A program made the translations under genes and the position numbers. Positions 55,282 to 63,685 of a stretch of DNA of 64,000 nt are shown piece by piece. The notes beneath the pieces were generated by a model. It was not told the origin of the DNA, searched no databases, and saw nothing but the letters and a program-made list of their open reading frames with translations. The DNA is from CAWJFP01 sp963842155 (lineage in GTDB: Bacteria; Pseudomonadota; Alphaproteobacteria; JACZXZ01): NCBI GenBank assembly GCA_963842155.1, contig CAWJFP010000012.1:222649-286648 (forward strand), given 5' to 3'. Every line of letters starts with the position of its first letter. The first letter of the stretch is position 1.

Positions 55282-55812
55282 TCAACGCGCGGGTTTGCCA
55301 TCGCCAAGGCCCTGCGTTGCCGTTCGCAACCCCCTTCGCCCGCTTGTCATGGCGCGTCCCGCCGGCCGCGAATCCCGGCCGGGCCCCTTGACGACACGCG
55401 GCTTGCCGCGCGCGTCGAGCGCCACATAAGTGAAATTCCCTTCGGTCACCGGGATGCGGTCGCCCGCGTTGCGCCGCAGTACCCAGGCCTCGACCCGTAC
55501 GGTGAGCGAAGTGCGGCCGACGCGGATGAGATCGGAATAGACGCAGAGCACGTCGCCTACGTAAACGGGCTTCTTGAAGGTCATGGCATCGACGGCGACG
55601 GTCACCACCCGGCCATTCGCCACCTTGGAAGCGTAGACGCCCCCCGCCACGTCCATCTGGCCCAAGAGCCAGCCGCCGAAAATATCGCCGGCCTGGTTGG
55701 TGTCGGCCGGCATGGGAAGGGTGCGGATCTGAAGCTCTCCGCGCGGCTCCTGCTGCCCCGGCGCAAAGCCGGTTTGCGTCGTTTTGACGGCCGCGTGCCT
55801 GGTTGCCTTCAT
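55282..55812 (-). CDS. Acyl-CoA thioesterase, YciA-like hot-dog
   Basis: 176 residues. The hot-dog core is RTLPMPADTNQAGDIFGGWL, LLGQMDVAGGVYASKVA, VAVDAMTFKKPVYVGDVLCV and TEGNFTYVALDARGKPR, matching YciA-type enzymes that hydrolyse acyl-CoA esters and keep free CoA available. The Asp of NQAGDIFGG and the Asn are the catalytic area. The C-terminal ~35 residues (GRDSRPAGRAMTSGRRG) are basic and low in similarity. It is divergent from parE with a 92-base spacer. Confidence 0.88.
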   Translation of the reverse strand: MKATRHAAVKTTQTGFAPGQQEPRGELQIRTLPMPADTNQAGDIFGGWLLGQMDVAGGVYASKVANGRVVTVAVDAMTFKKPVYVGDVLCVYSDLIRVGRTSLTVRVEAWVLRRNAGDRIPVTEGNFTYVALDARGKPRVVKGPGRDSRPAGRAMTSGRRGLRTATQGLGDGKPAR

Positions 55813-55904
55813 GTTGCTTGATTCCCCAGATATTGTGGGCCGCGTTCTCGCATCATACTACCAGCCCCTTGAAGCACCGCGGCAGGGCCCCCATAATGCG
55901 GGCC

Positions 55905-57932
55905 ATGCCCGATCTCTTCGACTATTCCGGCTCCCCGCCCGACAAGCCCGCAAGGACCTCCGGCAAAGGCAAGGCCAACGGCGACTATACTGCCAAGGAC
56001 ATCGAGGTGCTCGAGGGCCTGGAGCCAGTGCGCCGCCGTCCCGGCATGTATATCGGCGGCACGGACGAGCGCGCCATGCTTCATCTCGTGGCGGAGCTGC
56101 TCGACAATGCCATGGACGAGGTGGTGGCGGGCCATGCGAGCTGGATCGAGATCGAGCTCGCGGCCGACGGCAGCATCGCCGTGCGCGACAACGGCCGCGG
56201 CATCCCGGTCGATCCTCACCCCAAGTTCAAGGGCAAGTCGGCCCTCGAGGTCATCCTCACCACGCTGCATTCGGGGGGCAAGTTTTCCGACAAGGTCTAT
56301 ACGACCGCGGGCGGGCTGCATGGCGTCGGCCTATCGGTGGTCAACGCGCTGTCCGATCGGCTCACGGTCGAGGTGGCGCGCGACCGCAAGCTCTGGGTGC
56401 AGGACTATTCGCGCGGCCAGCCCAAGGGAAAGCTCAAATCCATGGGCGCGGTGCAGAACCGCCGCGGCACCTCGGTGCGCTGCCATCCGGATCCCCAGAT
56501 CTTCGGCGCCGGCGCCAAGTTCCGTCCCGAGCGCGTCTATCGCATGGCACGCTCCAAGGCCTATCTCACGCGCATCGTCGAGATCCGCTGGAGTTGCGAT
56601 CCGACGCTGCTCAAGGGCGTGGAGGGAGTGCCCGAGCGCGCGACCATCCACTTCCCGGGCGGGCTGCTCGATTATCTGAGCGAGGCGCTGGATGGCCGCG
56701 CCACGGTGACGCCGGCGCCCTTCGCCGGCGAGGCGCGCTTTGCCGACGACCAGGGCCGCGTCGAATGGGCCATCGCCTGGCCGGAGGACGGCGAGGGCTT
56801 CCTCAATTCCTATACCAACACCGTGCCGACGCCCGAAGGCGGCAGCCACGAGCTCGGCTTGCGCACGGCCCTCGCGCGGGCGCTGCGCGCCTATGGCGAC
56901 TTGGTCGGCAACCGCCGCGCCAAATCGATCACCGCCGACGACGTGATCGAGGGCGCGGCGATCATGCTCTCGCTTTTCGTGCGCAACCCGCAATTTCAGG
57001 GCCAGACCAAGGAGCGCCTCTCCATGCCCGAGGCGACGCGGCTCCTGGATCAGCATATCAAGGACCATTTCGACCACTGGCTGTCGTCGGATCCAGCGTC
57101 CGCGAAGGCGCTCATCGAGCGGGTGATCGAGCGGGCGGAGGAACGCCAGCGCAGGCGCGAGCAGCGCGAACTCGGGCGCAAATCCGCGACGCGCAATCTC
57201 AGGCTTCCCGGCAAGCTCGCGGATTGCGCGCGCAAGAGCGCCGAGGGTACCGAGATCTTCCTCGTCGAGGGCGATTCGGCGGGCGGCTCGGCCAAGCAGG
57301 CGCGCGACCGCGAGACGCAAGCGGTGCTGCCCTTGCGCGGCAAGATCCTCAACGTGGCGAGCGCTTCCGCCGAGAAGCTGCGCGGCAATCAGGAGATCGC
57401 CGATCTGGCCCAGGCGCTCGGCTGCGGCGTCGGCGCGCAATACAGCTCCGACAAGCTGCGCTACGACCGCGTCATCATCATGACCGACGCCGACGTGGAC
57501 GGCGCGCATATCGCTTCGCTGCTCATGACCTTCTTCTACAAGGAGATGCGCGGACTGATCGAGGACGGCAGGCTCTATCTCGCGCTGCCGCCGCTCTATC
57601 GGCTTTCGCAAGCGGGCAAGACCGTCTATGCGCGCGACGACGCCCATCGCGAGGCGCTGCTCAAAAGCGATTTCGCCGGCAAGGGCAAAGTTGAGATCAG
57701 CCGCTTCAAGGGCCTGGGCGAGATGCCGCCCGCGCAGCTCCGCGACACCACCATGAGCGCCAAGAGCCGCATTTTGCTCAAGGTCGTGCTACCCAATGGC
57801 CATGCGCACGAGGGCGAGCCGGACGCCGCCGAGATCGGCCGGCTCGTCGAGCGCCTCATGGGCCGCAAGCCCGAGCTGAGGCTCGCCTTCATCCAGGAGA
57901 ACGCGCGCTTCGTGACCGAGGTGGATGTCTAG
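55905..57932 (+). CDS. parE: DNA topoisomerase IV subunit B
   Basis: 675 residues, ATP-dependent type II topoisomerase partner of ParC that decatenates replicated chromosomes. GHKL ATPase motifs: ELLDNAMDEVVAGHASW, VRDNGRGIPVDPHP, TTLHSGGKF and GGLHGVGLSVVNAL. Transducer region QGQTKERLSMPEATRLLD. Toprim: VEGDSAGGSAKQARDRETQA, IIMTDADVDGAHIASL. The length and absence of the GyrB insert favour ParE over GyrB. ATG 55905 gives MPDLFDYSG; ATG 55896 adds three residues. Confidence 0.92.
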   Translation: MPDLFDYSGSPPDKPARTSGKGKANGDYTAKDIEVLEGLEPVRRRPGMYIGGTDERAMLHLVAELLDNAMDEVVAGHASWIEIELAADGSIAVRDNGRGIPVDPHPKFKGKSALEVILTTLHSGGKFSDKVYTTAGGLHGVGLSVVNALSDRLTVEVARDRKLWVQDYSRGQPKGKLKSMGAVQNRRGTSVRCHPDPQIFGAGAKFRPERVYRMARSKAYLTRIVEIRWSCDPTLLKGVEGVPERATIHFPGGLLDYLSEALDGRATVTPAPFAGEARFADDQGRVEWAIAWPEDGEGFLNSYTNTVPTPEGGSHELGLRTALARALRAYGDLVGNRRAKSITADDVIEGAAIMLSLFVRNPQFQGQTKERLSMPEATRLLDQHIKDHFDHWLSSDPASAKALIERVIERAEERQRRREQRELGRKSATRNLRLPGKLADCARKSAEGTEIFLVEGDSAGGSAKQARDRETQAVLPLRGKILNVASASAEKLRGNQEIADLAQALGCGVGAQYSSDKLRYDRVIIMTDADVDGAHIASLLMTFFYKEMRGLIEDGRLYLALPPLYRLSQAGKTVYARDDAHREALLKSDFAGKGKVEISRFKGLGEMPPAQLRDTTMSAKSRILLKVVLPNGHAHEGEPDAAEIGRLVERLMGRKPELRLAFIQENARFVTEVDV

Positions 57933-57986
57933 CGCCCAAGTCGGCACGACCTCGCGACAGCACCGCCATAAGCTTCCGGCCAAGCA

Positions 57987-58955
57987 ATGCTCCCCAACAA
58001 TTCCGACCTTACCATTCTCTTCGCCCATCCCGCTTATCGGTTGCGCGATTGCTTCGAGGCGCGGCGCACGGGGATAAGATCGCTCGAGGCTCGCTCGCGC
58101 GCGGCCCTCGAGGCCGCGATCGGCGAGGCGGATGTGCTGGTGATCTCCGGTCTTTGGGACAGCGGCCTTCTCGATCATGCGCCCAAGCTGCGCTTCATCC
58201 AATCCATCAGCGCCGGGATGGATCAGTTCGAGCGCGAGCCGCTCAAGGCGCGCGGCATCAGGCTCGCCAGCGCGCAAGGCAGCAACGAGCGCGCCGTCGC
58301 CGAGCACGCGATCGCGCTCATGCTGGCGCTGGCGCGCCGGCTGCCGGAGGCGCGCGACAACCAGGCCAAGCGGCGCTGGCGTGAGATGATCGCCGATCCC
58401 GCGGCGCGCGAGGACGAGCTCGGCGGCAAGACTCTCCTGATCATCGGTCTCGGCCGCATCGGCGGGCGCTTGGCGCGGCTTGCCAAGGCCTTCGAGCTTC
58501 GCGTCGTCGGGCTGCGGCGCAACCCGGCTGCCGGCGCGGACGGTGCCGACGAGGTCCATGGCATCGATCGCCTGGAAGCGTTGCTGCCGCAAGCCGATAT
58601 CGTGGCCTTGACTTGCCCGCTGACGGCCGAGACCACGGGCATCATCAATGCGCGGACGCTGGGGCTGATGAAGCCCACGGCCTACCTCATCAACGTCGCG
58701 CGCGGCCGTTGCGTCGACGAGGCGGCGCTGGTCGAAGCGCTGCGCGCTCACCGCCTCGCGGGCGCCGGGCTGGATTGCTTCGCGGAGGAGCCGCTGCCGC
58801 CGGCCTCGGCCCTATGGAGCGTCGCGAATGTCCTGATCACGCCGCACACGGCCGGCGAGACACGCCGCCACGAGGAGAATATCATCGACATCCTGATGGA
58901 CAATCTCGAGCGGCTCTGGCGCGGCGAAAGCGCTTTGCGCAATCAGGTTCTTTAG
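57987..58955 (+). CDS. D-2-hydroxyacid dehydrogenase family protein
   Basis: 322 residues. N-terminal substrate domain ends with FIQSISAGMDQFEREPLKAR; the NAD domain has IIGLGRIGGRLARLAKAFEL, and catalytic Arg, Glu and His are in NVARGRCVDEAALVEAL, GLDCFAEEPLP and TPHTAGETRRHEEN. This group includes glyoxylate/hydroxypyruvate reductases and related enzymes; the substrate is not fixed by sequence. It follows parE on the same strand by 54 bases and precedes a thioredoxin-fold gene by 20 bases. Confidence 0.88.
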   Translation: MLPNNSDLTILFAHPAYRLRDCFEARRTGIRSLEARSRAALEAAIGEADVLVISGLWDSGLLDHAPKLRFIQSISAGMDQFEREPLKARGIRLASAQGSNERAVAEHAIALMLALARRLPEARDNQAKRRWREMIADPAAREDELGGKTLLIIGLGRIGGRLARLAKAFELRVVGLRRNPAAGADGADEVHGIDRLEALLPQADIVALTCPLTAETTGIINARTLGLMKPTAYLINVARGRCVDEAALVEALRAHRLAGAGLDCFAEEPLPPASALWSVANVLITPHTAGETRRHEENIIDILMDNLERLWRGESALRNQVL

Positions 58956-58975
58956 CGGACTCCGAAGAGGTTTCA

Positions 58976-59530
58976 ATGGCGGTCTCGAATGAAGTCTGCG
59001 AGTTCGGTTGGAAGGCGGTCGAATTCGATCTCGAGGCGACCGACGGCCGCCGCTATCGCCTCGTCGATCTGCGCGGGCCCAAGGGCACGCTCGTCATGTT
59101 CATCTGCAACCATTGCCCCTTTGTGAAGGCCGCGATCGGCCGCATCGTCGACGATGTCGAGGCACTCCGGCCGCTCGGCATCGGGGCGGTCGCCATCATG
59201 CCCAACGATACTGCTGCCTATCCCGAGGACAGCTTCGACAATATGAAGCGCTTCGCCGAGCGCCATGGGTTCCACTTTCCCTATTTGATCGACCGCAGCC
59301 AGGCGGTGGCGGAAGCCTACGGTGCCGTCTGCACGCCGGAATTCTTCGGCTTCAACGCGGCGCTGGAGCTGCAATATCACGGCCGGCTCGACGACGGCCG
59401 CACCGGCCAGCCTTCACCCGGGGCGCGGCGCGAGCTCTTGGAGGCGATGCGCCAGATCGCCGCGACGAACGAGGGCCCGCGCGAGCAGCTCCACACCATG
59501 GGCTGCTCGATCAAATGGCGCGGCTCGTGA
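58976..59530 (+). CDS. Thioredoxin-fold peroxiredoxin-like protein
   Basis: 184 residues. AhpC/TSA-like domain: FDLEATDGRRYRLVDLRGPK, TLVMFICNHCPFVKAAIGRI with the CxxC-type CNHC, VAIMPNDTAAYPEDSFDNM, and YGAVCTPEFFGFNAALELQY with a third Cys. GAAGAGG lies 6 bases before the ATG. Members of this family are annotated as thioredoxin family proteins; peroxidase or reductase activity is inferred. It is the last gene of the parE-side run and is followed by a hairpin. Confidence 0.86.
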   Translation: MAVSNEVCEFGWKAVEFDLEATDGRRYRLVDLRGPKGTLVMFICNHCPFVKAAIGRIVDDVEALRPLGIGAVAIMPNDTAAYPEDSFDNMKRFAERHGFHFPYLIDRSQAVAEAYGAVCTPEFFGFNAALELQYHGRLDDGRTGQPSPGARRELLEAMRQIAATNEGPREQLHTMGCSIKWRGS

Positions 59531-59558
59531 GCGGCCGGCGACGGCTCCGCCGTCTGGG

Positions 59559-59583
59559 CCCTCGCTTGCCGCCGAAGCGAGGG
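59559..59583. terminator. Hairpin between convergent genes
   Basis: CCCTCGCTT (59559-59567) pairs perfectly with AAGCGAGGG (59575-59583), loop GCCGCCG. It lies between stops at 59530 (plus) and 59600 (minus). There is no T tract on either side, so it is a candidate rather than a proven intrinsic terminator. Confidence 0.5.
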
Positions 59584-59599
59584 GCTCTCGGCCAGGCGG

Positions 59600-60049
59600 C
59601 TACATGGCCGGCATCAGCTGTCCGCGAATTTCGCCCGGCGGGTTGGCCGCCGTATGAATGTTGATATACCACTTCCCCGCGAGCAGATCGGCCATTTGCG
59701 CGTCGCTGATTTGCGCGGAGCCCTTCAGCGGGCTGGGGCCGACGGGAATCGGCACTTGCACGCCGGCGTTGGCGCCGGCCGCCGCGGGTCCGTGGAAATG
59801 CGCGGCCTTGGGATCGCCCGTGAGGTCGCTATAGCTGATTTCCCAGCTCAGCGTCTTGCTGGTCTTGTCGAGCGTGACCATGGCTTTGGCGGTGCCTTGC
59901 ACTTGCTTCGGCGGCACTTCGGAGGCGCCGTTGAGGGTCGCCGACAAATGGACCGTCGACATGTCGGCGGCAGCCGCCGCGCCGACGAAGATCGCCATCA
60001 CCGCGAGCGCTGCGCAGCGGCAAATGGCCCTGCGTGTCCAAGCAAGCAT
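59600..60049 (-). CDS. Secreted CHRD-domain protein
   Basis: 149 residues with a signal peptide (AALAVMAIFVGAAAAAD). The CHRD domain has HLSATLNGASEVPPKQVQGT, LSWEISYSDLTGDPKAAHFH, GPAAAGANAGVQVPIPVGPS and WYINIHTAANPPGEIRGQL; the two His-rich strands are typical of periplasmic CHRD proteins. GGGAGAG lies 5 bases before the ATG. Function is unknown; similar proteins have been linked to metal or stress responses. It is divergent from the cupredoxin gene with 153 bases between. Confidence 0.85.
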   Translation of the reverse strand: MLAWTRRAICRCAALAVMAIFVGAAAAADMSTVHLSATLNGASEVPPKQVQGTAKAMVTLDKTSKTLSWEISYSDLTGDPKAAHFHGPAAAGANAGVQVPIPVGPSPLKGSAQISDAQMADLLAGKWYINIHTAANPPGEIRGQLMPAM

Positions 60050-60202
60050 CGCTCTCTCCCTCGTTATATTGTTTACCGGTCCGCAAGCATAATCTGCGAC
60101 GGTCGCGCGCCGCGTCGGAATTGCGAGCCTCGTGGCATCACATTTGCGTGACGGTTGAAAGTTCCGCTGCCCCGCGGCGATGCTTTGGCATTCCATAGAG
60201 CA

Positions 60203-60643
60203 ATGAGGCGAAAATCGGCAGCATGGTCCGCCGGCATGCGGTTCGCGAAGGCGTGGCTCGTTCTTGCGCTCGCGGCATCGCCGGCGCTCGCGGGCGCGAT
60301 AAATCCCGCCTCGCCGGTCGATTGGTCGAAAGCAGAGACAGTGACGGTGAATATGGTGGAATACAGCTTCGATCCCGATCATCTCATCTTCCATTCCGGC
60401 GTCGCTTATCATCTCCATCTCGAGAATCGGGGGCGGGAGCTTCACGAATTCACTGCAGCGTCTTTTTTCAAGTCGGTCCAGGTGCGGAATCCAGAGGTGT
60501 TGGCGCGGGAGGGCCAGGAGGTCGTCCTGCAGCCGGGCGAGCGTAAGGACGTCTATTTCGTCGCCGGGAAGCCCGGCCATTACGCGCTCAGCTGCGCCGA
60601 CCATGATTGGCAGGGGATGACGGGCGACATACTGGTCCAATGA
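60203..60643 (+). CDS. Secreted cupredoxin-like protein
   Basis: 146 residues with signal peptide (AKAWLVLALAASPALAGA). Cupredoxin fold: VNMVEYSFDPDHLIFHSGVA, HLENRGRELHEFTAASFF with one His ligand, and the C-terminal ALSCADHDWQGMTGDILV giving Cys, His and Met. This is a type 1 copper site of plastocyanin/azurin-like order. It may carry electrons or bind copper in the periplasm. ATG 60203 chosen; an ATG at 60236 would shorten the signal peptide n-region. Divergent from the CHRD gene. Confidence 0.83.
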   Translation: MRRKSAAWSAGMRFAKAWLVLALAASPALAGAINPASPVDWSKAETVTVNMVEYSFDPDHLIFHSGVAYHLHLENRGRELHEFTAASFFKSVQVRNPEVLAREGQEVVLQPGERKDVYFVAGKPGHYALSCADHDWQGMTGDILVQ

Positions 60644-60747
60644 CCGCCCCACGCGGCGCACACGCCGATCCTCAAGGCCTGGAGGTTTGCCAATGACCCG
60701 GCCTGCCGCTATTGTACCGCGCCTCAAGCGGCAATCCGGAGGGCTTG

Positions 60748-61392
60748 GTGGGAGACATTTTTCGTGAGGTCGATGAAGACCTCCAACGCGATCGGCTGAA
60801 ACAGCTTTGGGCGAAGTACAACGTCGTGGTGATCGTGGCGGCGGTGGCGCTCGTCGCGGGCACCGCGGGCTGGCAGGGTTGGAGGGCCTACAAGCAGCGT
60901 CGCGACGAGGCGAACGGCCAGCGCTACGCCGAGGCGCTTCAGCTTGCCGAGAGCGGCAAGACAACGGAAGCGGCGGAGGCCTTCGCCCGAATTGCCCAGG
61001 ATGCGGGGGCGGGCTACGCCGCGCTCGCACGCCTCCAACAGGCGGCGCTGCTCGCCAAGCAGGGCGACCAGGCGGGCGCCGTGGCGATCTATGACGCACT
61101 CGCCTCGGACGACCGCGCCGGGCGCTCGATGCGCGATCTCGCCACCTTGCTGGCCGTCCAGCATGCCGGCGACAAGGCGGACGCCGGAGCGCTGATCAGG
61201 CGGCTCCAGCCCTTGACCGAGCCGAGCAGCCCTTGGCGCTATTCGGCGATCGAGCTCTCGGCCGTGCTGGCCACGCGGATGGGCGACATGACACGGGCCC
61301 GCTCGCTCTACGCGCAGATCGCCGACGACAGCGCCGCGCCGGCCGGTTTGCGCGCGCGGGCCGCCGAGATGCTCGCGGCTCTGAAAAGCTAG
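60748..61392 (+). CDS. YfgM-like membrane-anchored TPR protein
   Basis: 214 residues. VGDIFREVDEDLQRDRLKQL opens the protein and a membrane span follows (YNVVVIVAAVALVAGTAGW), then periplasmic helical repeats (GQRYAEALQLAESGKTTEAA, FARIAQDAGAGYAALARLQQ, AVAIYDALASDDRAGRSMRD). GGAGG lies 5 bases before the GTG at 60748; TTG codons 1 and 12 codons earlier are alternatives. It corresponds to the ancillary SecYEG-associated YfgM/Tpr_21-type family and is followed 9 bases later by bamB, the usual pairing. Confidence 0.85.
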   Translation: MGDIFREVDEDLQRDRLKQLWAKYNVVVIVAAVALVAGTAGWQGWRAYKQRRDEANGQRYAEALQLAESGKTTEAAEAFARIAQDAGAGYAALARLQQAALLAKQGDQAGAVAIYDALASDDRAGRSMRDLATLLAVQHAGDKADAGALIRRLQPLTEPSSPWRYSAIELSAVLATRMGDMTRARSLYAQIADDSAAPAGLRARAAEMLAALKS

Positions 61393-61401
61393 GCCCGACT
61401 C

Positions 61402-62766
61402 ATGTCCCAAGATTTGCGGCCCCGGGTCGCGGCACTCATCGCGGCCATCGCCATAGCCCTTCCGCTCGTCGCTTGCGATACGTTGAGCGACACCTGGAAA
61501 TGGATGAACCCCTTCACCGAGACGAAGAAGAAGCCGCTCGAAGGAAAGCGCATCCCGGTGCTCGTCGGCGAGCAGGAGATCAAGCCCGATCCCGAGGTCC
61601 AGAACGCGGCCATCGAGCTGCCGCCCCAGCAGGAGAATCCCGACTGGCCGCAATCGGGCGGCAATCCTTCCCATGATATGGAAAATCTGGCGCTCGGCGA
61701 CGGCTTCAAGCTCGCCTGGAAGACCAGCATCGGGGACGGCGCCGACGACGACAACCCGCATCTCGCCACGCCCGTCGTGGCGGGCGACTTCATCTACACC
61801 ATGGATACGGATTCCAAGGTGCGCGCCTTCGACACGGCGGGCGGCGCGCAAAAATGGGAACGCAAGGTCGCGCCCAAGCATGTGGGCGGCGGCGATGTCG
61901 GCGGCGAGCTGGCCTTCGCCGACGGCAAGCTGTTCGTGACCAACGGCTATGGCGAGGTGCTCCTGCTCGACGCGGTCAGCGGCGAGATCGGCTGGCGCCG
62001 CGATCTGCAAGGGCCGACGCGCGCGCCGCCGCTCGTGGTGGGCGGGCGCGTCTTCGTCATCACCCAGGACAACCAGCTCCATGCGCTCGACGCCAAGGAC
62101 GGCGCCGTGCTGTGGACGCATTCCGGCCTTTCCGAGGTGACCGACATATTGGGCGGCGCCAGCCCGGCCATGGAGGGCGAAACGATCATCGTGCCCTATA
62201 CCTCGGGCGAGCTCTATGCCTTGCGCGCGGAAAACGGGCGGGTGCTCTGGTCCGATACCTTGGCTGCGGTGCGGCGGGCCGACGCGATCTCGGCCTTGGC
62301 GGATATCCGTGCCAACCCCGTGATCGTTCGCGACCGCGTCATCGCCATCGGCCATAGCGGGCGCATGGTGTCCATCGAGCTGCGCGCGGGCGCGCGCGCC
62401 TGGGAGGACCCGATCGGCGGCATCGCGCAGCCCTGGGTCGCCGGGAAGTACATCTACGTGGTGTCGACCACCAACCAGCTTATCTGCCTCACCAAGGATG
62501 AAGGGCGCATACGCTGGGTCAGCGAGCTCGAACGCTACGGGAATCCCGAGAAGAAGAAGGACATCATCGTCTGGCATGGACCGGTGATGGCAGGCGACAA
62601 GCTGCTGTTGAGCGGTACGAACTCCAAGCTGATCGCGGTGTCGCCGCTGGACGGCAAGGTCCTCAGCACGATCGACATCGGCGATCCCGCCGCCGTCCCG
62701 CCCGTGGTGGCCAGCCGCACCCTCTATGTCCTGACCAGCGAGGGCGATCTCAAGGCCTATCGCTAG
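61402..62766 (+). CDS. bamB: Outer membrane protein assembly factor BamB
   Basis: 454 residues. Lipoprotein signal with lipobox LPLVAC (Cys25). An eight-bladed beta-propeller of PQQ-like repeats: TPVVAGDFIYTMDTDSKVRA, GELAFADGKLFVTNGYGEVL, APPLVVGGRVFVITQDNQLH and PVVASRTLYVLTSEGDLKAY. It is a subunit of the Bam complex inserting outer-membrane barrels. Order YfgM-like, bamB, der is standard; der starts 17 bases after its stop. Confidence 0.93.
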   Translation: MSQDLRPRVAALIAAIAIALPLVACDTLSDTWKWMNPFTETKKKPLEGKRIPVLVGEQEIKPDPEVQNAAIELPPQQENPDWPQSGGNPSHDMENLALGDGFKLAWKTSIGDGADDDNPHLATPVVAGDFIYTMDTDSKVRAFDTAGGAQKWERKVAPKHVGGGDVGGELAFADGKLFVTNGYGEVLLLDAVSGEIGWRRDLQGPTRAPPLVVGGRVFVITQDNQLHALDAKDGAVLWTHSGLSEVTDILGGASPAMEGETIIVPYTSGELYALRAENGRVLWSDTLAAVRRADAISALADIRANPVIVRDRVIAIGHSGRMVSIELRAGARAWEDPIGGIAQPWVAGKYIYVVSTTNQLICLTKDEGRIRWVSELERYGNPEKKKDIIVWHGPVMAGDKLLLSGTNSKLIAVSPLDGKVLSTIDIGDPAAVPPVVASRTLYVLTSEGDLKAYR

Positions 62767-62783
62767 GTCGGGCGCGGATTGCC

Positions 62784-63560
62784 ATGGGCTTCACCGTGGC
62801 CATCGTCGGACGGCCCAATGTCGGCAAGTCGACCTTGTTCAATCGGCTGATCGGCAAGCGGCTCGCCATCGTGCATGACAGACCCGGCGTCACGCGCGAC
62901 CGGCGCGAAGGCGAAGCGCGCATCGGCAATCTCGCCTTCACGGTCATCGATACGGCCGGGCTCGACGAAGCCAAGGGCGACGTTCTCGAGGCGCGCATGC
63001 TCGCGCAGACCGAGCGCGCGGTGAAAGGCGCGGATCTGGCGCTCCTCCTCATCGACGCGCGGACAGGCGTCACGCCCCTCGATGCGCACTTCGCGCGCCG
63101 GCTGCGCAAGCAGCGCACGCCGGTGCTGCTCGTCGCCAACAAATGCGAGGGCAGGGTGGCCGAGGCGGCGCTCGCCGATTGCCACGCGCTCGGGCTGGGC
63201 GAGCCCATCGCCGTTTCCGCCGAGCATGGTCTCGGGCTCGCCGATCTCCAGGAGGCGATTCGCGCTTATGCTCCCGCCGCCATCGGCGCCGACACGGAGA
63301 CCGAGGAGAGCCAGGGCCCCGAGCAGGAGAGCACCGAGCCGGCCGAGGCGCGTCCGCTCCAGCTCGCGATCCTGGGCCGGCCCAATGTCGGCAAATCGAC
63401 GCTTGCCAACAAGCTGATCGGGGAGGAGCGGCTGCTGACCGGGCCGGAGCCGGGCGTCACGCGCGACGCGATCGCCGTCGACTGGCTTTACGAGGGCAGG
63501 CCCATCCGGCTCGTCGACACGGCCGGGCTCCGCCGCCGCGCCAAGGTAGCCGGCCGATGA
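62784..63560 (+). CDS. der: GTPase Der, 3'-truncated at a sequence join
   Basis: Double Era-like GTPase required for 50S ribosome maturation. First G domain: VAIVGRPNVGKSTLFNRLIG near residue 5, VIDTAGLDEAKGD, VANKCEG and SAEHGLGL; second G domain begins at residue ~196 with LAILGRPNVGKST and VDTAGLRRRAKV. Real Der then continues about 200 residues through the rest of G2 and a KH-like domain, but here homology stops after RRRAKV near 63547 and the frame ends by chance at 63560. Since der is normally essential, either a misassembly or a second copy elsewhere is implied. Confidence 0.9.
   Translation: MGFTVAIVGRPNVGKSTLFNRLIGKRLAIVHDRPGVTRDRREGEARIGNLAFTVIDTAGLDEAKGDVLEARMLAQTERAVKGADLALLLIDARTGVTPLDAHFARRLRKQRTPVLLVANKCEGRVAEAALADCHALGLGEPIAVSAEHGLGLADLQEAIRAYAPAAIGADTETEESQGPEQESTEPAEARPLQLAILGRPNVGKSTLANKLIGEERLLTGPEPGVTRDAIAVDWLYEGRPIRLVDTAGLRRRAKVAGR
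63547..63551. other. Abrupt gene-gene join (der with hepT)
   Basis: Plus-strand der ends in mid-G2 domain while minus-strand hepT-like coding (AGEAVIGR) reads into the same point from the other side; the shared sequence is CCGGCC. Both genes lose their 3' parts. No repeat or mobile element is visible on either side. Confidence 0.65.
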
Positions 63561-63685
63561 CAGCCTCTCCCGCGAGACGCAGTACGCGCTCGGCGTCCCA
63601 GCGCTCTTCCCAAGCCGCACCAGCTCGGCTGCTGCATCGGCTGCATCAGCTAGATCTGCCAGAAGGTCATCGACTCCTCTGTCAC
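63550..63685 (-). pseudogene. hepT: HepT-like toxin (HEPN ribonuclease) fragment, frameshifted
   Basis: About 45 codons of a DUF86/HepT protein. The GTG overlaps the mntA stop (GTGA). Two missing bases, near 63666-63673 and 63600-63604, scramble the frame; restored pieces read DDLLADLADAADAAAELVRL and GKSAWDAERVLRLAGEAVIG. The catalytic RxxxxxH motif of HEPN toxins lies further C-terminal and is lost at the join with der. The segment is identifiable only by combining two frames, so confidence is limited. Confidence 0.6.

Noticed and set aside
60063..60068. TATAAC as -10 box of the CHRD gene
   Set aside because: Would put the transcription start inside the ribosome-binding site; no suitable -35 at normal spacing.
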